Part shown: piece after piece, positions 34,671-42,882 of the stretch
Layout: each line of letters begins with the position of its first letter
Numbering within the stretch: the first letter of the stretch is position 1
Origin: JAIVHA01 sp965367295
GTDB taxonomy: Bacteria; Pseudomonadota; Gammaproteobacteria; DSM-19610
Length of the DNA stretch: 64,000 nucleotides
NCBI GenBank assembly: GCA_965367295.1
Contig: CBDUHN010000002.1
Span: forward strand, 62,001 to 126,000
Reading direction: 5' to 3'
Position numbers and translations under genes: made by a program
The notes under the pieces: generated by a model
The model's input: the letters and a program-made list of their open reading frames with translations, nothing else
Databases searched by the model: none
Told to the model about the DNA's origin: nothing

Positions 34671-35855
34671 ATGGCTTGGAATGAGCCGGGTGGCAATAAT
34701 AAAGACCCCTGGGGTCAGGGCGGTAACGATCAGGGACCGCCGGATCTCGACGAATTGATCCGCAAGATGCAGGCCAAACTGGGTGGTGTATTCGGTGGCC
34801 GTCGCAAGGGAGGTGGCGTGTCCTCTGGCGGTGGTGCTGGCTCGTTCGGCATAGGCCTGCTATTGGTGGTCGGCGCCCTGGTGTGGCTGGCGACCGGTAT
34901 CTACATCATCGATGAAGGTAAACGTGGTGTGGTGCTGCGCTTTGGCGAGTTCGCCGCCATCACCACCCCGGGACCGCACTGGCACATTCCCTATCCGGTG
35001 GAAACCGTCGAGGTAGTGGACGTGGAGCAGCGGCGTGCCGAGGAAATCGGCTATCGCTCTTCCGGGCAGCGTTCCGTCATTGTGCCCAAAGAGGCTCTGA
35101 TGCTGACCCGTGACGAGAACATCGTCAATGTACAGGTGGCGGTGCAGTACCAGATCAAGGACGCGCGCGAGTACCTGTTCAACGTACGTGATCCGCGTAG
35201 CACCCTGCAGCAAGCGGCAGAAAGCGCTCTGCGTGAGGTGGTCGGCAAGAGCAAGATGGATTTCGTGCTGACCGAGGGGCGTAGCGAAGTGGTGGCACAG
35301 GTGAAGGTCCTCATGCAGCAGATGCTGGACCAGTATCAGGCCGGTCTGCGGGTGTCCGAGGTATCGCTGCAGGATGTGCAGCCACCGGAAGAGGTGCAGG
35401 GTGCCTTTTCTGATGCCATCCGTGCCCGTGAGGACGAACAGCGCCTCAAGAACGAAGCCGAGGCCTACTCCAACGATGTGATTCCCAAGGCGCGTGGTAT
35501 GGCCGCCCGTCAGTTGGAAGAGGCGAATGCCTACAAGGAAAGTCTGGTGGCACAGGCTGAGGGTGAAGCCAGTCGCTTCTCGCAGTTGATGACCGAGTAT
35601 AAGCGGGCGCCGGAAGTCACCCGCAAGCGCCTCTATATGGAAACCATGGAAGAAGTGCTTGACCGTTCCAGCAAGGTGGTGGTGGACGTGAAGGGTGGCA
35701 ACAATCTGCTTTATCTGCCCCTCGATCGCATGATCAAGCAGGGAGCGCTGCCGGTGCAGGGCTCCGTCGATAGCTTCGGTGCCGCGATTGATGGTGCCGG
35801 TCCGACTGGCTCCGCCGTAAGTCGTCCGCCGCAGCAGATACGGGAGACACGCTAA
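34671..35855 (+). CDS. hflK: FtsH protease activity modulator HflK
   Basis: HflK and HflC form a large SPFH cage around the FtsH protease in the inner membrane. I start it at 34671 (MAWNEPGGNNKDPWGQGGND), giving 394 residues. A Gly-rich N-terminal tail, one membrane helix (IGLLLVVGALVWLATGIYII, about 65-84), the SPFH/band-7 domain (about 85-270) and a long helical region follow. Length is near E. coli HflK (419). Its stop overlaps the hflC start by 1 base. Confidence 0.95.
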   Translation: MAWNEPGGNNKDPWGQGGNDQGPPDLDELIRKMQAKLGGVFGGRRKGGGVSSGGGAGSFGIGLLLVVGALVWLATGIYIIDEGKRGVVLRFGEFAAITTPGPHWHIPYPVETVEVVDVEQRRAEEIGYRSSGQRSVIVPKEALMLTRDENIVNVQVAVQYQIKDAREYLFNVRDPRSTLQQAAESALREVVGKSKMDFVLTEGRSEVVAQVKVLMQQMLDQYQAGLRVSEVSLQDVQPPEEVQGAFSDAIRAREDEQRLKNEAEAYSNDVIPKARGMAARQLEEANAYKESLVAQAEGEASRFSQLMTEYKRAPEVTRKRLYMETMEEVLDRSSKVVVDVKGGNNLLYLPLDRMIKQGALPVQGSVDSFGAAIDGAGPTGSAVSRPPQQIRETR

Positions 35856-36727
35856 TGGGTAATGCCAAGAATATGGGGCTGATTGGCCTGATCGTGGCGG
35901 CGGTGCTGCTGTATTTCTCCACCTTTATCGTGACCGAGTGGCAGAAGGCCGTACTGTTCCGTCTCGGGGAAGTGGTGCGTGCGGACTACGAGCCGGGGCT
36001 CCACTTCAAGGTGCCGTTCATCAACAACGTGCGCAAGTTCGATGCCCGTATTCTCACCCTGGACGTGGAGCCGGAGCGCTTCCTCACGGTGGAGAAAAAG
36101 AATGTGGTCGTTGACTCCTTCGTGAAATGGCGCATCAATGATGTAACCCGTTACTACACTGCGGTGCAGGGTGACGAGCGCTCGGCACAGCAGCGTATTT
36201 CGCAGATCATCAAGGATGGTATGCGGGGCGAGTTCGGTAACCGTACTATCAATGAAGTGGTGTCCGGCGAGCGCGTGCAGATCATGAATGTGCTGACGGG
36301 TAATGCCAATGAACAGGCGAAGGCTATTGGTATTGAGATTGTCGACGTACGTATCAAGCGTATCGACCTGCCTGCCGAGGTCAGCGATTCCGTGTACCGG
36401 CGTATGCGCGCCGAACGTGAACGGGTGGCCAAGGATTTCCGTTCCCGTGGTTTCGAGGCGGCGGAACGGATCAAGGCTGATGCCGACCGACAGCGGCAAG
36501 TGCTGTTGGCCGAAGCCTATCGTGATGCGGAGACCATTCGTGGTGAGGGTGATGCCAGTGCCGCCGAAATATACGCCAAGGCCTATGGCAAAGACCCGGA
36601 GTTCTATTCCCTGTATCGCAGCCTGAGCGCCTATCAGCGCGCTTTCAAGAGTCAGGATGATCTGCTGATTCTGGAGCCGGATTCCGAATTCTTCGAATAT
36701 TTCGGTAATGCACGCGGTAAACGCTAG
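35855..36727 (+). CDS. hflC: FtsH protease activity modulator HflC
   Basis: Partner of HflK. The 290-residue protein has an N-terminal membrane helix (MGLIGLIVAAVLLYFSTFIV), the SPFH domain (VTEWQKAVLFRLGEVVRADY; LTVEKKNVVVDSFVKWRIND) and the coiled-coil region with RMRAERERVAKDFRSRGFEA. The DUF2065 gene follows after a terminator. Confidence 0.96.
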   Translation: MGNAKNMGLIGLIVAAVLLYFSTFIVTEWQKAVLFRLGEVVRADYEPGLHFKVPFINNVRKFDARILTLDVEPERFLTVEKKNVVVDSFVKWRINDVTRYYTAVQGDERSAQQRISQIIKDGMRGEFGNRTINEVVSGERVQIMNVLTGNANEQAKAIGIEIVDVRIKRIDLPAEVSDSVYRRMRAERERVAKDFRSRGFEAAERIKADADRQRQVLLAEAYRDAETIRGEGDASAAEIYAKAYGKDPEFYSLYRSLSAYQRAFKSQDDLLILEPDSEFFEYFGNARGKR

Positions 36728-36759
36728 GCGCTGGCTGGCAGTAACGCTTACATCATCCA

Positions 36760-36792
36760 TCCGGGCAGGTGCGCACGCTGCCCGGTTTTTTT
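36760..36792 (+). terminator. Rho-independent terminator after hflC
   Basis: CCGGGCAG (36760-36767) pairs with CTGCCCGG (36777-36784) around GTGCGCACG, followed by eight T. The Shine-Dalgarno GGAG of the next gene starts one base after the T-run. Confidence 0.9.
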
Positions 36793-36803
36793 TGGAGTAA
36801 GCC

Positions 36804-36989
36804 ATGTGGCAGGATCTGCTGGCAGCCCTGGCCCTGGTGCTGGTGCTGGAGGGGGTGATTCCGTTCTGGAATCCCCAGGCCCTGCGCCGCATGCTGGAAG
36901 TGATGGCGCAGCTGGATGATCGCAGCATTCGCCTGGCAGGACTGGGCAGTATGCTGGCCGGTGTGCTGCTGCTCTATGTTGTACGTTAG
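36804..36989 (+). CDS. yjeT: DUF2065 small membrane protein (YjeT family)
   Basis: A 61-residue DUF2065 protein of unknown function. Two hydrophobic helices (LLAALALVLVLEGVIPFWNP; LAGLGSMLAGVLLLYVV) flank a polar loop with the conserved PQALRRMLEVMAQLDDRSIR. It is usually found after hflC and before hisZ or purA, as here. The Shine-Dalgarno GGAG (36793) directly abuts the hflC terminator, so expression probably needs read-through. Confidence 0.9.
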   Translation: MWQDLLAALALVLVLEGVIPFWNPQALRRMLEVMAQLDDRSIRLAGLGSMLAGVLLLYVVR

Positions 36990-37019
36990 CTGAATTGAAC
37001 GACTACTCGTGAACTCAAT

Positions 37020-38201
37020 ATGACTGTACGTGATCGCTGGTTGCTGCCGGAAGGCATTGGTGAACTGTTGCCGCCCCACGCCTGGGCCCTGGAATCGGTA
37101 CGCCGGCAACTGCTGGATCTGTACCATGGCTGGGGCTATGACCTGGTGATCCCGCCGTTCATCGAATACCTGGATTCCCTGTTGACCGGTACCGGTCGCG
37201 ACCTCGATCTGCAGACCTTCAAGCTCACCGACCAGCTGACCGGTCGCACCCTGGGTGTACGTGCAGACATGACACCGCAGGTGGCGCGCATGGACGCCCA
37301 CCGGCTGCAGCGCGAGGAGCCGGTGCGGCTCTGTTATCTCGGGACGGTGCTCCACACCCGCGCCGACGGCTTTGCCGGTTCACGCAGCCCCATGCAGGTG
37401 GGTGCCGAGCTGTTCGGGGATGCCAGCGTGGCCAGTGATGTGGAAGTGCTGGCGCTGATGCTGGAGACACTTACCCTCACCGGCGTGAAGAGCATTCACC
37501 TGGATCTCGGGCACGTGGGTATTTTCCGTTCCCTGGCCCGGGAAGCCGGGCTGGATGCCGACCAGGAAGCGACCCTGTTCGATGCTCTGCAGCGTAAGGC
37601 GATCCCGGAAATCAACGAACTCACCGCCGCACTGCCCGCGGATCAGGGACGGCGTCTGCGCAGCCTGGCGACGCTCAATGGTGGAGAAGAGGTTCTGGCC
37701 GAGGCCCGCACGGTGCTTGCCGGGGCTGCTGCCGACACCTTGCAGGCGCTGGATAATCTCTGTGCCATCGCGGCAGCGGCCAGCTGCCGCCTGCCGGATA
37801 TTCCACTGTATTTTGATCTTGCCGAGTTGCGTGGTTACACCTTTCACACCGGTGTGGTGTTCGCCGCCTTTGTGCCCGGCTACGGGCAGGAGATCGCCCG
37901 CGGTGGCCGCTATGACCAGATTGGCAAGGTGTTCGGGCGGGCACGACCGGCGACCGGCTTCAGTGCCGATCTGAAAACCCTCCTGGCCCTGGGTGAGCCT
38001 TCGTCCGCCGCCGAAGCCAGTGCGATCTTCGCACCCGCCGGCGAAGATGCGGCCCTGCAGCGCCGCATCGCGGAATTGCGTGCTGCGGGCGAACGGGTGA
38101 TACAGTGCCTGCCGGGACAGCAGGGCGCTGCCCGCGCCATGGGTTGCGGGCGCGAGCTGCGCAATGAGCAGGAGCAGTGGGTCATCGCCGATCTGTCTTA
38201 G
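37020..38201 (+). CDS. hisZ: ATP phosphoribosyltransferase regulatory subunit HisZ
   Basis: HisZ is a histidyl-tRNA synthetase-like protein without aminoacylation activity that forms an octamer with short HisG and gives it histidine feedback. The 393-residue protein shows the class II core (LPEGIGELLPPHAWALESVR; DLQTFKLTDQLTGRTLGVRA with motif 2-like DMTPQVARMDAHR; ARGGRYDQIGKVFGRARPAT). It lacks the C-terminal anticodon-binding domain of HisS. The partner hisG is at 9668 in this window. The stop codon is inside the arm of a perfect inverted repeat. Confidence 0.96.
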   Translation: MTVRDRWLLPEGIGELLPPHAWALESVRRQLLDLYHGWGYDLVIPPFIEYLDSLLTGTGRDLDLQTFKLTDQLTGRTLGVRADMTPQVARMDAHRLQREEPVRLCYLGTVLHTRADGFAGSRSPMQVGAELFGDASVASDVEVLALMLETLTLTGVKSIHLDLGHVGIFRSLAREAGLDADQEATLFDALQRKAIPEINELTAALPADQGRRLRSLATLNGGEEVLAEARTVLAGAAADTLQALDNLCAIAAAASCRLPDIPLYFDLAELRGYTFHTGVVFAAFVPGYGQEIARGGRYDQIGKVFGRARPATGFSADLKTLLALGEPSSAAEASAIFAPAGEDAALQRRIAELRAAGERVIQCLPGQQGAARAMGCGRELRNEQEQWVIADLS

Positions 38202-38250
38202 GGCCTGTTCACCCTGGCCATCGTGCAGCGGCCAGGGTGAACAGGCCCTA
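38199..38250. repeat. Perfect 21-base inverted repeat between hisZ and purA
   Basis: TAGGGCCTGTTCACCCTGGC(C) at 38199-38219 and its exact reverse complement at 38230-38250, separated by ATCGTGCAGC. No T-run follows. The first TAG is the hisZ stop codon. The outer 15 bases (GTGAACAGGCCCTAG) match the outer flank of the element at 33232-33246 (GTGAATAGGCCCTAG) at 14 of 15 positions, so the two are probably related. Confidence 0.8.
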
Positions 38251-38302
38251 GAGTGGGCGGCATACAACGGTTTCACGAAAAGGTGTGAGGAGTTCAAGTT
38301 CG

Positions 38303-39613
38303 ATGGGTAAGAACGTAGTGGTGATCGGCACCCAGTGGGGTGACGAAGGCAAGGGTAAGGTGGTGGATCTGCTCACCGAACGGGCCGCTGCAGTGGCCCG
38401 TTTCCAGGGCGGGCACAATGCCGGCCATACCCTGGTCATCAACGGGGAAAAAACGGTGCTACACCTGATCCCGTCCGGTATCCTGCGCGACGGCGTGCAG
38501 TGCCTGATCGGTAACGGTGTGGTGCTGTCCCCCGACGCCCTGATGGAAGAGATCCAGATGCTGGAGGCCAAGGGTGTGCCGGCCCGTGAGCGCCTCAAGC
38601 TATCGGAAGCCTGCACCCTGATCCTGCCCTATCATGTGGCGCTCGATCACGCCCGTGAGCTGGCCCGTGGCAAGAAGGCTATCGGCACCACCGGCCGTGG
38701 TATCGGGCCGGCCTACGAGGACAAGATTTCCCGCCGGGGCCTGAAGCTGGGTGAGATCTTCCAGCGCGAGCGCCTGGCCGCGCGTCTCGGCGAGGTTATG
38801 GATTATCACAACTTTACCCTGAAAAATTACTTCAAGACCGATATTGTGGATTTTCAGCGGGTGCTGGATGAAACCCTGGCCATGGCCGACGTGCTGGAAC
38901 CGCTGATTGCGGATATTCCCGAGTTGCTCTACCAGTATCGCCGCGATGGCAAGAACGTCATGTTCGAAGGGGCACAGGGTGCGCTGCTGGACATCGATCA
39001 TGGCACTTACCCCTTCGTGACCTCATCCAATACCACCGCCGGCGGTGCCTGCACCGGCAGCGGCGTGGGCCCGCGTGACCTGGATTACGTGCTCGGCATC
39101 ACCAAGGCCTATACCACCCGTGTCGGTGCTGGCCCGTTCCCCACCGAGCTCTACGACGGTGTGGAGCTGCAGGATGAGGTGGGTGCCTACCTGGCCAAGA
39201 AGGGCCACGAGTTCGGTTCCACCACCGGGAGGCCGCGCCGTTGCGGCTGGTTTGATGCCGTGGCCCTGCGCCGCGCCAACCAGATCAACAGTGTGACCGG
39301 CATGTGTATCACCAAACTGGATGTACTGGACGGTATCGATACCATCCGCCTGTGTGTGGGCTACCGGTGCAATGGGGTGGAGCGCCTGACGCCGCCGGTG
39401 GGCGCCGATGCCTTCGCCACCTGTGAGCCGATCTATGAGGATATGCCGGGCTGGAAAGATACCACGGTGGGTGTGAAGGACTACGACGCCCTGCCGGCCA
39501 ATGCCAAGGCTTACCTGAAGCGGATCGAGGAGATCGTGGAGACGCCCATCGATATTATTTCCACCGGCCCGGACCGGGCCGAGAGTATCGTGCTGCGCCA
39601 CCCCTTTGAATAG
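38303..39613 (+). CDS. purA: Adenylosuccinate synthetase
   Basis: PurA joins IMP and aspartate with GTP, the first step from IMP to AMP. I start it at 38303 (MGKNVVVIGTQWGDEGKGKV), giving 436 residues. Visible are the P-loop QWGDEGKGK, the GGHNAGHTLVINGEK segment with the catalytic His, IGTTGRGIGPAYEDKISRRG and the Asp-binding loop FGSTTGRPRRCGWFD. Shine-Dalgarno GAGG upstream. A bidirectional terminator and tRNA-Leu on the other strand follow. Confidence 0.97.
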   Translation: MGKNVVVIGTQWGDEGKGKVVDLLTERAAAVARFQGGHNAGHTLVINGEKTVLHLIPSGILRDGVQCLIGNGVVLSPDALMEEIQMLEAKGVPARERLKLSEACTLILPYHVALDHARELARGKKAIGTTGRGIGPAYEDKISRRGLKLGEIFQRERLAARLGEVMDYHNFTLKNYFKTDIVDFQRVLDETLAMADVLEPLIADIPELLYQYRRDGKNVMFEGAQGALLDIDHGTYPFVTSSNTTAGGACTGSGVGPRDLDYVLGITKAYTTRVGAGPFPTELYDGVELQDEVGAYLAKKGHEFGSTTGRPRRCGWFDAVALRRANQINSVTGMCITKLDVLDGIDTIRLCVGYRCNGVERLTPPVGADAFATCEPIYEDMPGWKDTTVGVKDYDALPANAKAYLKRIEEIVETPIDIISTGPDRAESIVLRHPFE

Positions 39614-39626
39614 GAATGACGGACAT

Positions 39627-39660
39627 AAAAAAACGGGTGTGGAAACCACACCCGTTTTTG
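39627..39660. terminator. Bidirectional terminator between purA and tRNA-Leu
   Basis: CGGGTGTGG (39634-39642) pairs with CCACACCCG (39646-39654), loop AAA, with seven A before and five T after. It can stop purA (plus) and the tRNA transcript (minus), which end facing each other. Confidence 0.92.
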
Positions 39661-39665
39661 GAAGA

Positions 39666-39752
39666 TGGTGCCGAGGAGAGGACTTGAACCTCCACGGGGT
39701 TACCCCCACTAGCACCTGAAGCTAGCGTGTCTACCAATTTCACCACCTCGGC
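39666..39752 (-). tRNA. tRNA-Leu, anticodon CAG
   Basis: The minus strand reads GCCGAGGTGGTGAAATTGG..., a type II tRNA of 87 bases with the encoded CCA end (39666-39668). Acceptor stem GCCGAGG/CCTCGGC, anticodon stem CTAGC/GCTAG with loop TTCAGGT, so CAG (39716-39718), long variable arm (TGGGGGTAACCCC), and the T-loop GGTTCAAGTCC. It reads CUG codons. A promoter is visible at 39794-39822. Confidence 0.97.
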
Positions 39753-39793
39753 TTTTCCCATCGCCGGCTTGTGCCTAACGCTGGAAGCCGCGA

Positions 39794-39822
39794 ACTTTAC
39801 CTGCAGTGCTGGAGCTTGTCAA
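39794..39822 (-). promoter_or_regulatory. Sigma-70 promoter for tRNA-Leu
   Basis: On the minus strand TTGACA (39822-39817), 17 bases, TAAAGT (39799-39794). The -35 is perfect and the start would fall about 35 bases before the tRNA 5' end at 39752. Confidence 0.75.
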
Positions 39823-39876
39823 TCCGGCGCATATACTATTCCAAAATGCCCGATGGTCGGGCCATAAGAGACACTC

Positions 39877-42198
39877 ATGGTACGTAAGCGCAACAAGAAA
39901 ACCTCTTCCCTCCAGCAGCAGGACCCGTGCGCCCAGCGCGAGGCCACCAAATACGAAAATCCCATTCCCAGTCGCGAGTTCATCATGGAGATGCTGGCCG
40001 AACACAGCGTGATGATGCGCCGTGACCGTATCGCCGAGGTGCTGGGCCTGGAGTCGGAGGAGGATTTGGAAGCCCTGCGTCGTCGCCTCAATGCCATGGA
40101 GCGCGATGGTCAGCTGATCCAGAACCGCCGCGAGGGATATGGTCTGGTGGATAAGCTGGATCTCATCCGCGGTCGTATCATTGCGCATCCTGACGGTTTT
40201 GGCTTCCTGGTGCCGGACGAGGGGGGCGACGACCTGTTTCTCTCCGGCCGTACCATGCGCGAGGTGCTGCATGGTGACCGGGTGGTGGCGCGTGTGGTGG
40301 GCCTGGACCGGCGCGGACGCCGGGAAGGCGCCATCGTCGAGGTGCTGGAGCGCAATACCCATGTAGTGGTTGGCCGCTACACGCGTGAGCAGGGAGTCGG
40401 CCTGGTGATCCCCGACAGCAAACGCCTGCCGATCGAGGTGTCGATTCCCGATGAATGGCGCATGGGTGCGCAGTCGGGGCAATTTGTCACCGTGGAACTG
40501 GTGGAACAGCCGAGCCGCCGTCGGCCGCCGGTGGGGCGTATCGTCGAGGTGATCGGCGACCATATGGCACCGGGCATGGAGATTGATGTGGCCATTCGCA
40601 GCCACGCATTGCCGCTGCGCTGGCCGGCCGACGTGGAAAAGGAGATCGAGAAATACGGTGAAAAGATTCCTGCGTCCGCCAAGCGTGGTCGGCTGGACCT
40701 GCGCGATACGCCGCTGGTTACCATCGACGGCGTCGATTCGCGCGACTTCGATGATGCCGTGTACTGCGAACGCAAACCCAAGGGCTGGCGCCTGCTGGTG
40801 GCGATCGCCGATGTGTCCCATTACGTGAAGCCGGGTTCGGCGCTGGATCAGGAAGCCCTGGCGCGTGGTAACTCGGTATATTTCCCTGAACGCGTGATCC
40901 CCATGCTGCCGGAAGTCCTGTCCAACGGACTCTGCTCGTTGAATCCGGAAGTGGAACGCCTGTGCATGGTGTGCGAAATGTACATCAATGACGAAGGCAA
41001 GATTGCCCGTTCCAGTTTCCATGAAGCGCTGATGCGCTCCCATGCACGGCTTACCTACGATCAGGTGGCGGCCATGCTGGTGGATAAGGATCAGCAGACA
41101 CGCCAGCAGTACGAGGCGGTGGTGCCGCACCTGGAATCGCTCTATAAGCTCTACAAGGTGCTGCGCAAGGTGCGGGAAAAGCGCGGCGCAATCGATTTCG
41201 AGACCACTGAAACCCGTATCGTGTTCGGTGCGGATCGCAAGATCGAGCGCATCGTGCCGGTGGTGCGCAACGATGCCCATAAAATTATCGAAGAATGCAT
41301 GATCGCCGCCAACGTGGCCACGGCACGCTTCCTGGCACGACACAAGATTCCTACCCTATATCGTATACACGAAGGTCCCCGTTCCGAGAAAATCACGGCG
41401 TTGCGCGAGTTTCTCGGCGAGTTGGGGTTGTCGCTGCCGGGTGGTGAAAAGCCTGAGGCGAAGGATTATGCGCAGTTGTTGAGCAGCATCGGTACTCGTC
41501 CGGACGCACACCTCATTCAAACGGTGATGCTGCGCTCCCTGTCACAGGCCAAGTACAATCCCGACAACGTCGGTCATTTCGGCCTGTCACACGAGCAGTA
41601 TCTGCATTACACCTCGCCGATACGCCGCTATCCGGATCTGCTGGTGCATCGCGCCATTCGCCACCAGCTGCAGAAAAAGGCGGTGGAGAGTGGTGAGCGC
41701 AAGCGGCCCGCAGCCTTCCCCTATAGCCATGCTGACATGATGCAGCTCGGGGAGCATTGCTCCATGACCGAGCGGCGTGCCGATGATGCCACCCGTGATG
41801 CCGTGGACTGGTTGAAGTGCGAATATATGCTCGATAAGGTCGGCGAGATATATGACGGTGTGATCACGAGTGTGACCTCGTTCGGGGTTTTCGTGGAGCT
41901 CTCTGATATATTTGTCGAGGGACTGATTCATGTGACGTCCCTGAAGAACGATTACTATCATTTTGATCCCGCTCATCATCGCCTGCTGGGTGAACGCACC
42001 AACAAGATGTACCGGCTGGGTGACCCCATCCGGGTGCAGGTAGTGCGGGTGGATCTCGATGAGCGCAAAATCGACTTTGCACTTGGAGATGAGAGTCAGG
42101 AGTCGACTCCTGCCGTTGAGGGAAAACCGGAAAAACGTGGCAAGAAAACTGGTCGGCGCGGTTCGCGCCGTGGCCGTGGGAAGGGGAAGAAGGAATGA
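39877..42198 (+). CDS. rnr: Ribonuclease R
   Basis: RNase R is a 3'-5' exoribonuclease that degrades structured RNA and matures rRNA. The 773-residue protein has an N-terminal helix-turn-helix-like part (about 30-95, RDRIAEVLGLESEEDLEALR), two cold-shock domains (DGFGFLVPDEGGDDLFLSGR), the RNB nuclease domain with the aspartates in TIDGVDSRDFDDAVYCE (about 282-298), an S1 domain (about 655-735, VITSVTSFGVFVELSDIFVE) and a Lys/Arg-rich tail (KRGKKTGRRGSRRGRGKGKK). Start ATG at 39877. It overlaps the next gene (ATGA). Confidence 0.96.
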   Translation: MVRKRNKKTSSLQQQDPCAQREATKYENPIPSREFIMEMLAEHSVMMRRDRIAEVLGLESEEDLEALRRRLNAMERDGQLIQNRREGYGLVDKLDLIRGRIIAHPDGFGFLVPDEGGDDLFLSGRTMREVLHGDRVVARVVGLDRRGRREGAIVEVLERNTHVVVGRYTREQGVGLVIPDSKRLPIEVSIPDEWRMGAQSGQFVTVELVEQPSRRRPPVGRIVEVIGDHMAPGMEIDVAIRSHALPLRWPADVEKEIEKYGEKIPASAKRGRLDLRDTPLVTIDGVDSRDFDDAVYCERKPKGWRLLVAIADVSHYVKPGSALDQEALARGNSVYFPERVIPMLPEVLSNGLCSLNPEVERLCMVCEMYINDEGKIARSSFHEALMRSHARLTYDQVAAMLVDKDQQTRQQYEAVVPHLESLYKLYKVLRKVREKRGAIDFETTETRIVFGADRKIERIVPVVRNDAHKIIEECMIAANVATARFLARHKIPTLYRIHEGPRSEKITALREFLGELGLSLPGGEKPEAKDYAQLLSSIGTRPDAHLIQTVMLRSLSQAKYNPDNVGHFGLSHEQYLHYTSPIRRYPDLLVHRAIRHQLQKKAVESGERKRPAAFPYSHADMMQLGEHCSMTERRADDATRDAVDWLKCEYMLDKVGEIYDGVITSVTSFGVFVELSDIFVEGLIHVTSLKNDYYHFDPAHHRLLGERTNKMYRLGDPIRVQVVRVDLDERKIDFALGDESQESTPAVEGKPEKRGKKTGRRGSRRGRGKGKKE

Positions 42199-42872
42199 AT
42201 CGGATGAAAAAACTACTGCCTGTCATCATTGCGATCGCCATCGCCGGCTGTGCCGCCGATGATCCCAATCGTCGCGCCAAGACCGGGGCCGCCATCGGTG
42301 CTGTGGCCGGTGCGGTGCTGGGGCACCAGGTGCATAGTGATCGGGGCCGTTACTGGGGGGCTGTGGCCGGTGCACTGGCCGGCGGCGCGGTGGGCAACTA
42401 CATGGACAACCAGCAGCGGGAATTCGAGGCAGCCCTGCAGGAAGAGGCCCGGCGCCATGACCTGGAAATCCAGCGCTTGCAGGATGAAAGCCTGAAAATC
42501 GACGTTTCCAGCGAGGTCTCTTTTGATTTCGGCAAGGCCGATCTGAAGCCGGCCTTCCTGCCCACCCTCGACAAGGTATCAGGCCTGATCCAGAAGTATG
42601 ATCGCACCGTGGTGCATGTCATCGGCCATACCGACAGCGTCGGCTCCGATGCCTACAACCAGCGCCTGTCGGAGCAGCGGGCGGAAAGTGTCGCACAGTA
42701 TTTCTCGAACCGCGGCATTCCCTGGCAACGTCTCAGCACCGAGGGCCGGGGTGAGCGTGAACCCCGTGCCAGCAACGACACCGAGGCCGGTCGCCAGCTC
42801 AATCGCCGGGTGGAGATCCTGATCAAGCCTGTGGTGGAAGGCCAGGAACAGCGCGCCTACGAGCCTCGCTGA
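42195..42872 (+). CDS. OmpA-family lipoprotein with glycine-zipper segment
   Basis: A 225-residue YiaD-like outer-membrane lipoprotein. It has a lipoprotein signal (MKKLLPVIIAIAIAGC, lipobox AIAGC), a glycine-zipper segment (TGAAIGAVAGAVLGHQVHSD; AVAGALAGGAVGNYMDN), a short coiled helix, and a C-terminal OmpA peptidoglycan-binding domain (about 108-215: VSFDFGKADLKPAFLPTLDK; VIGHTDSVGSDAYNQRLSEQ; NRRVEI). It overlaps rnr by 4 bases and ends 10 bases before rlmB, so it is co-expressed with two RNA genes; this insertion is not usual as far as I remember. Confidence 0.9.
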   Translation: MNRMKKLLPVIIAIAIAGCAADDPNRRAKTGAAIGAVAGAVLGHQVHSDRGRYWGAVAGALAGGAVGNYMDNQQREFEAALQEEARRHDLEIQRLQDESLKIDVSSEVSFDFGKADLKPAFLPTLDKVSGLIQKYDRTVVHVIGHTDSVGSDAYNQRLSEQRAESVAQYFSNRGIPWQRLSTEGRGEREPRASNDTEAGRQLNRRVEILIKPVVEGQEQRAYEPR

Positions 42873-42882
42873 AGATAATCAG

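Noticed and set aside
39775..41343. Minus-strand open frame of 522 residues over rnr
   Set aside because: It lies antisense to the RNase R gene and over the promoter of tRNA-Leu; composition (His, Gln, Arg) is that of a shadow frame.
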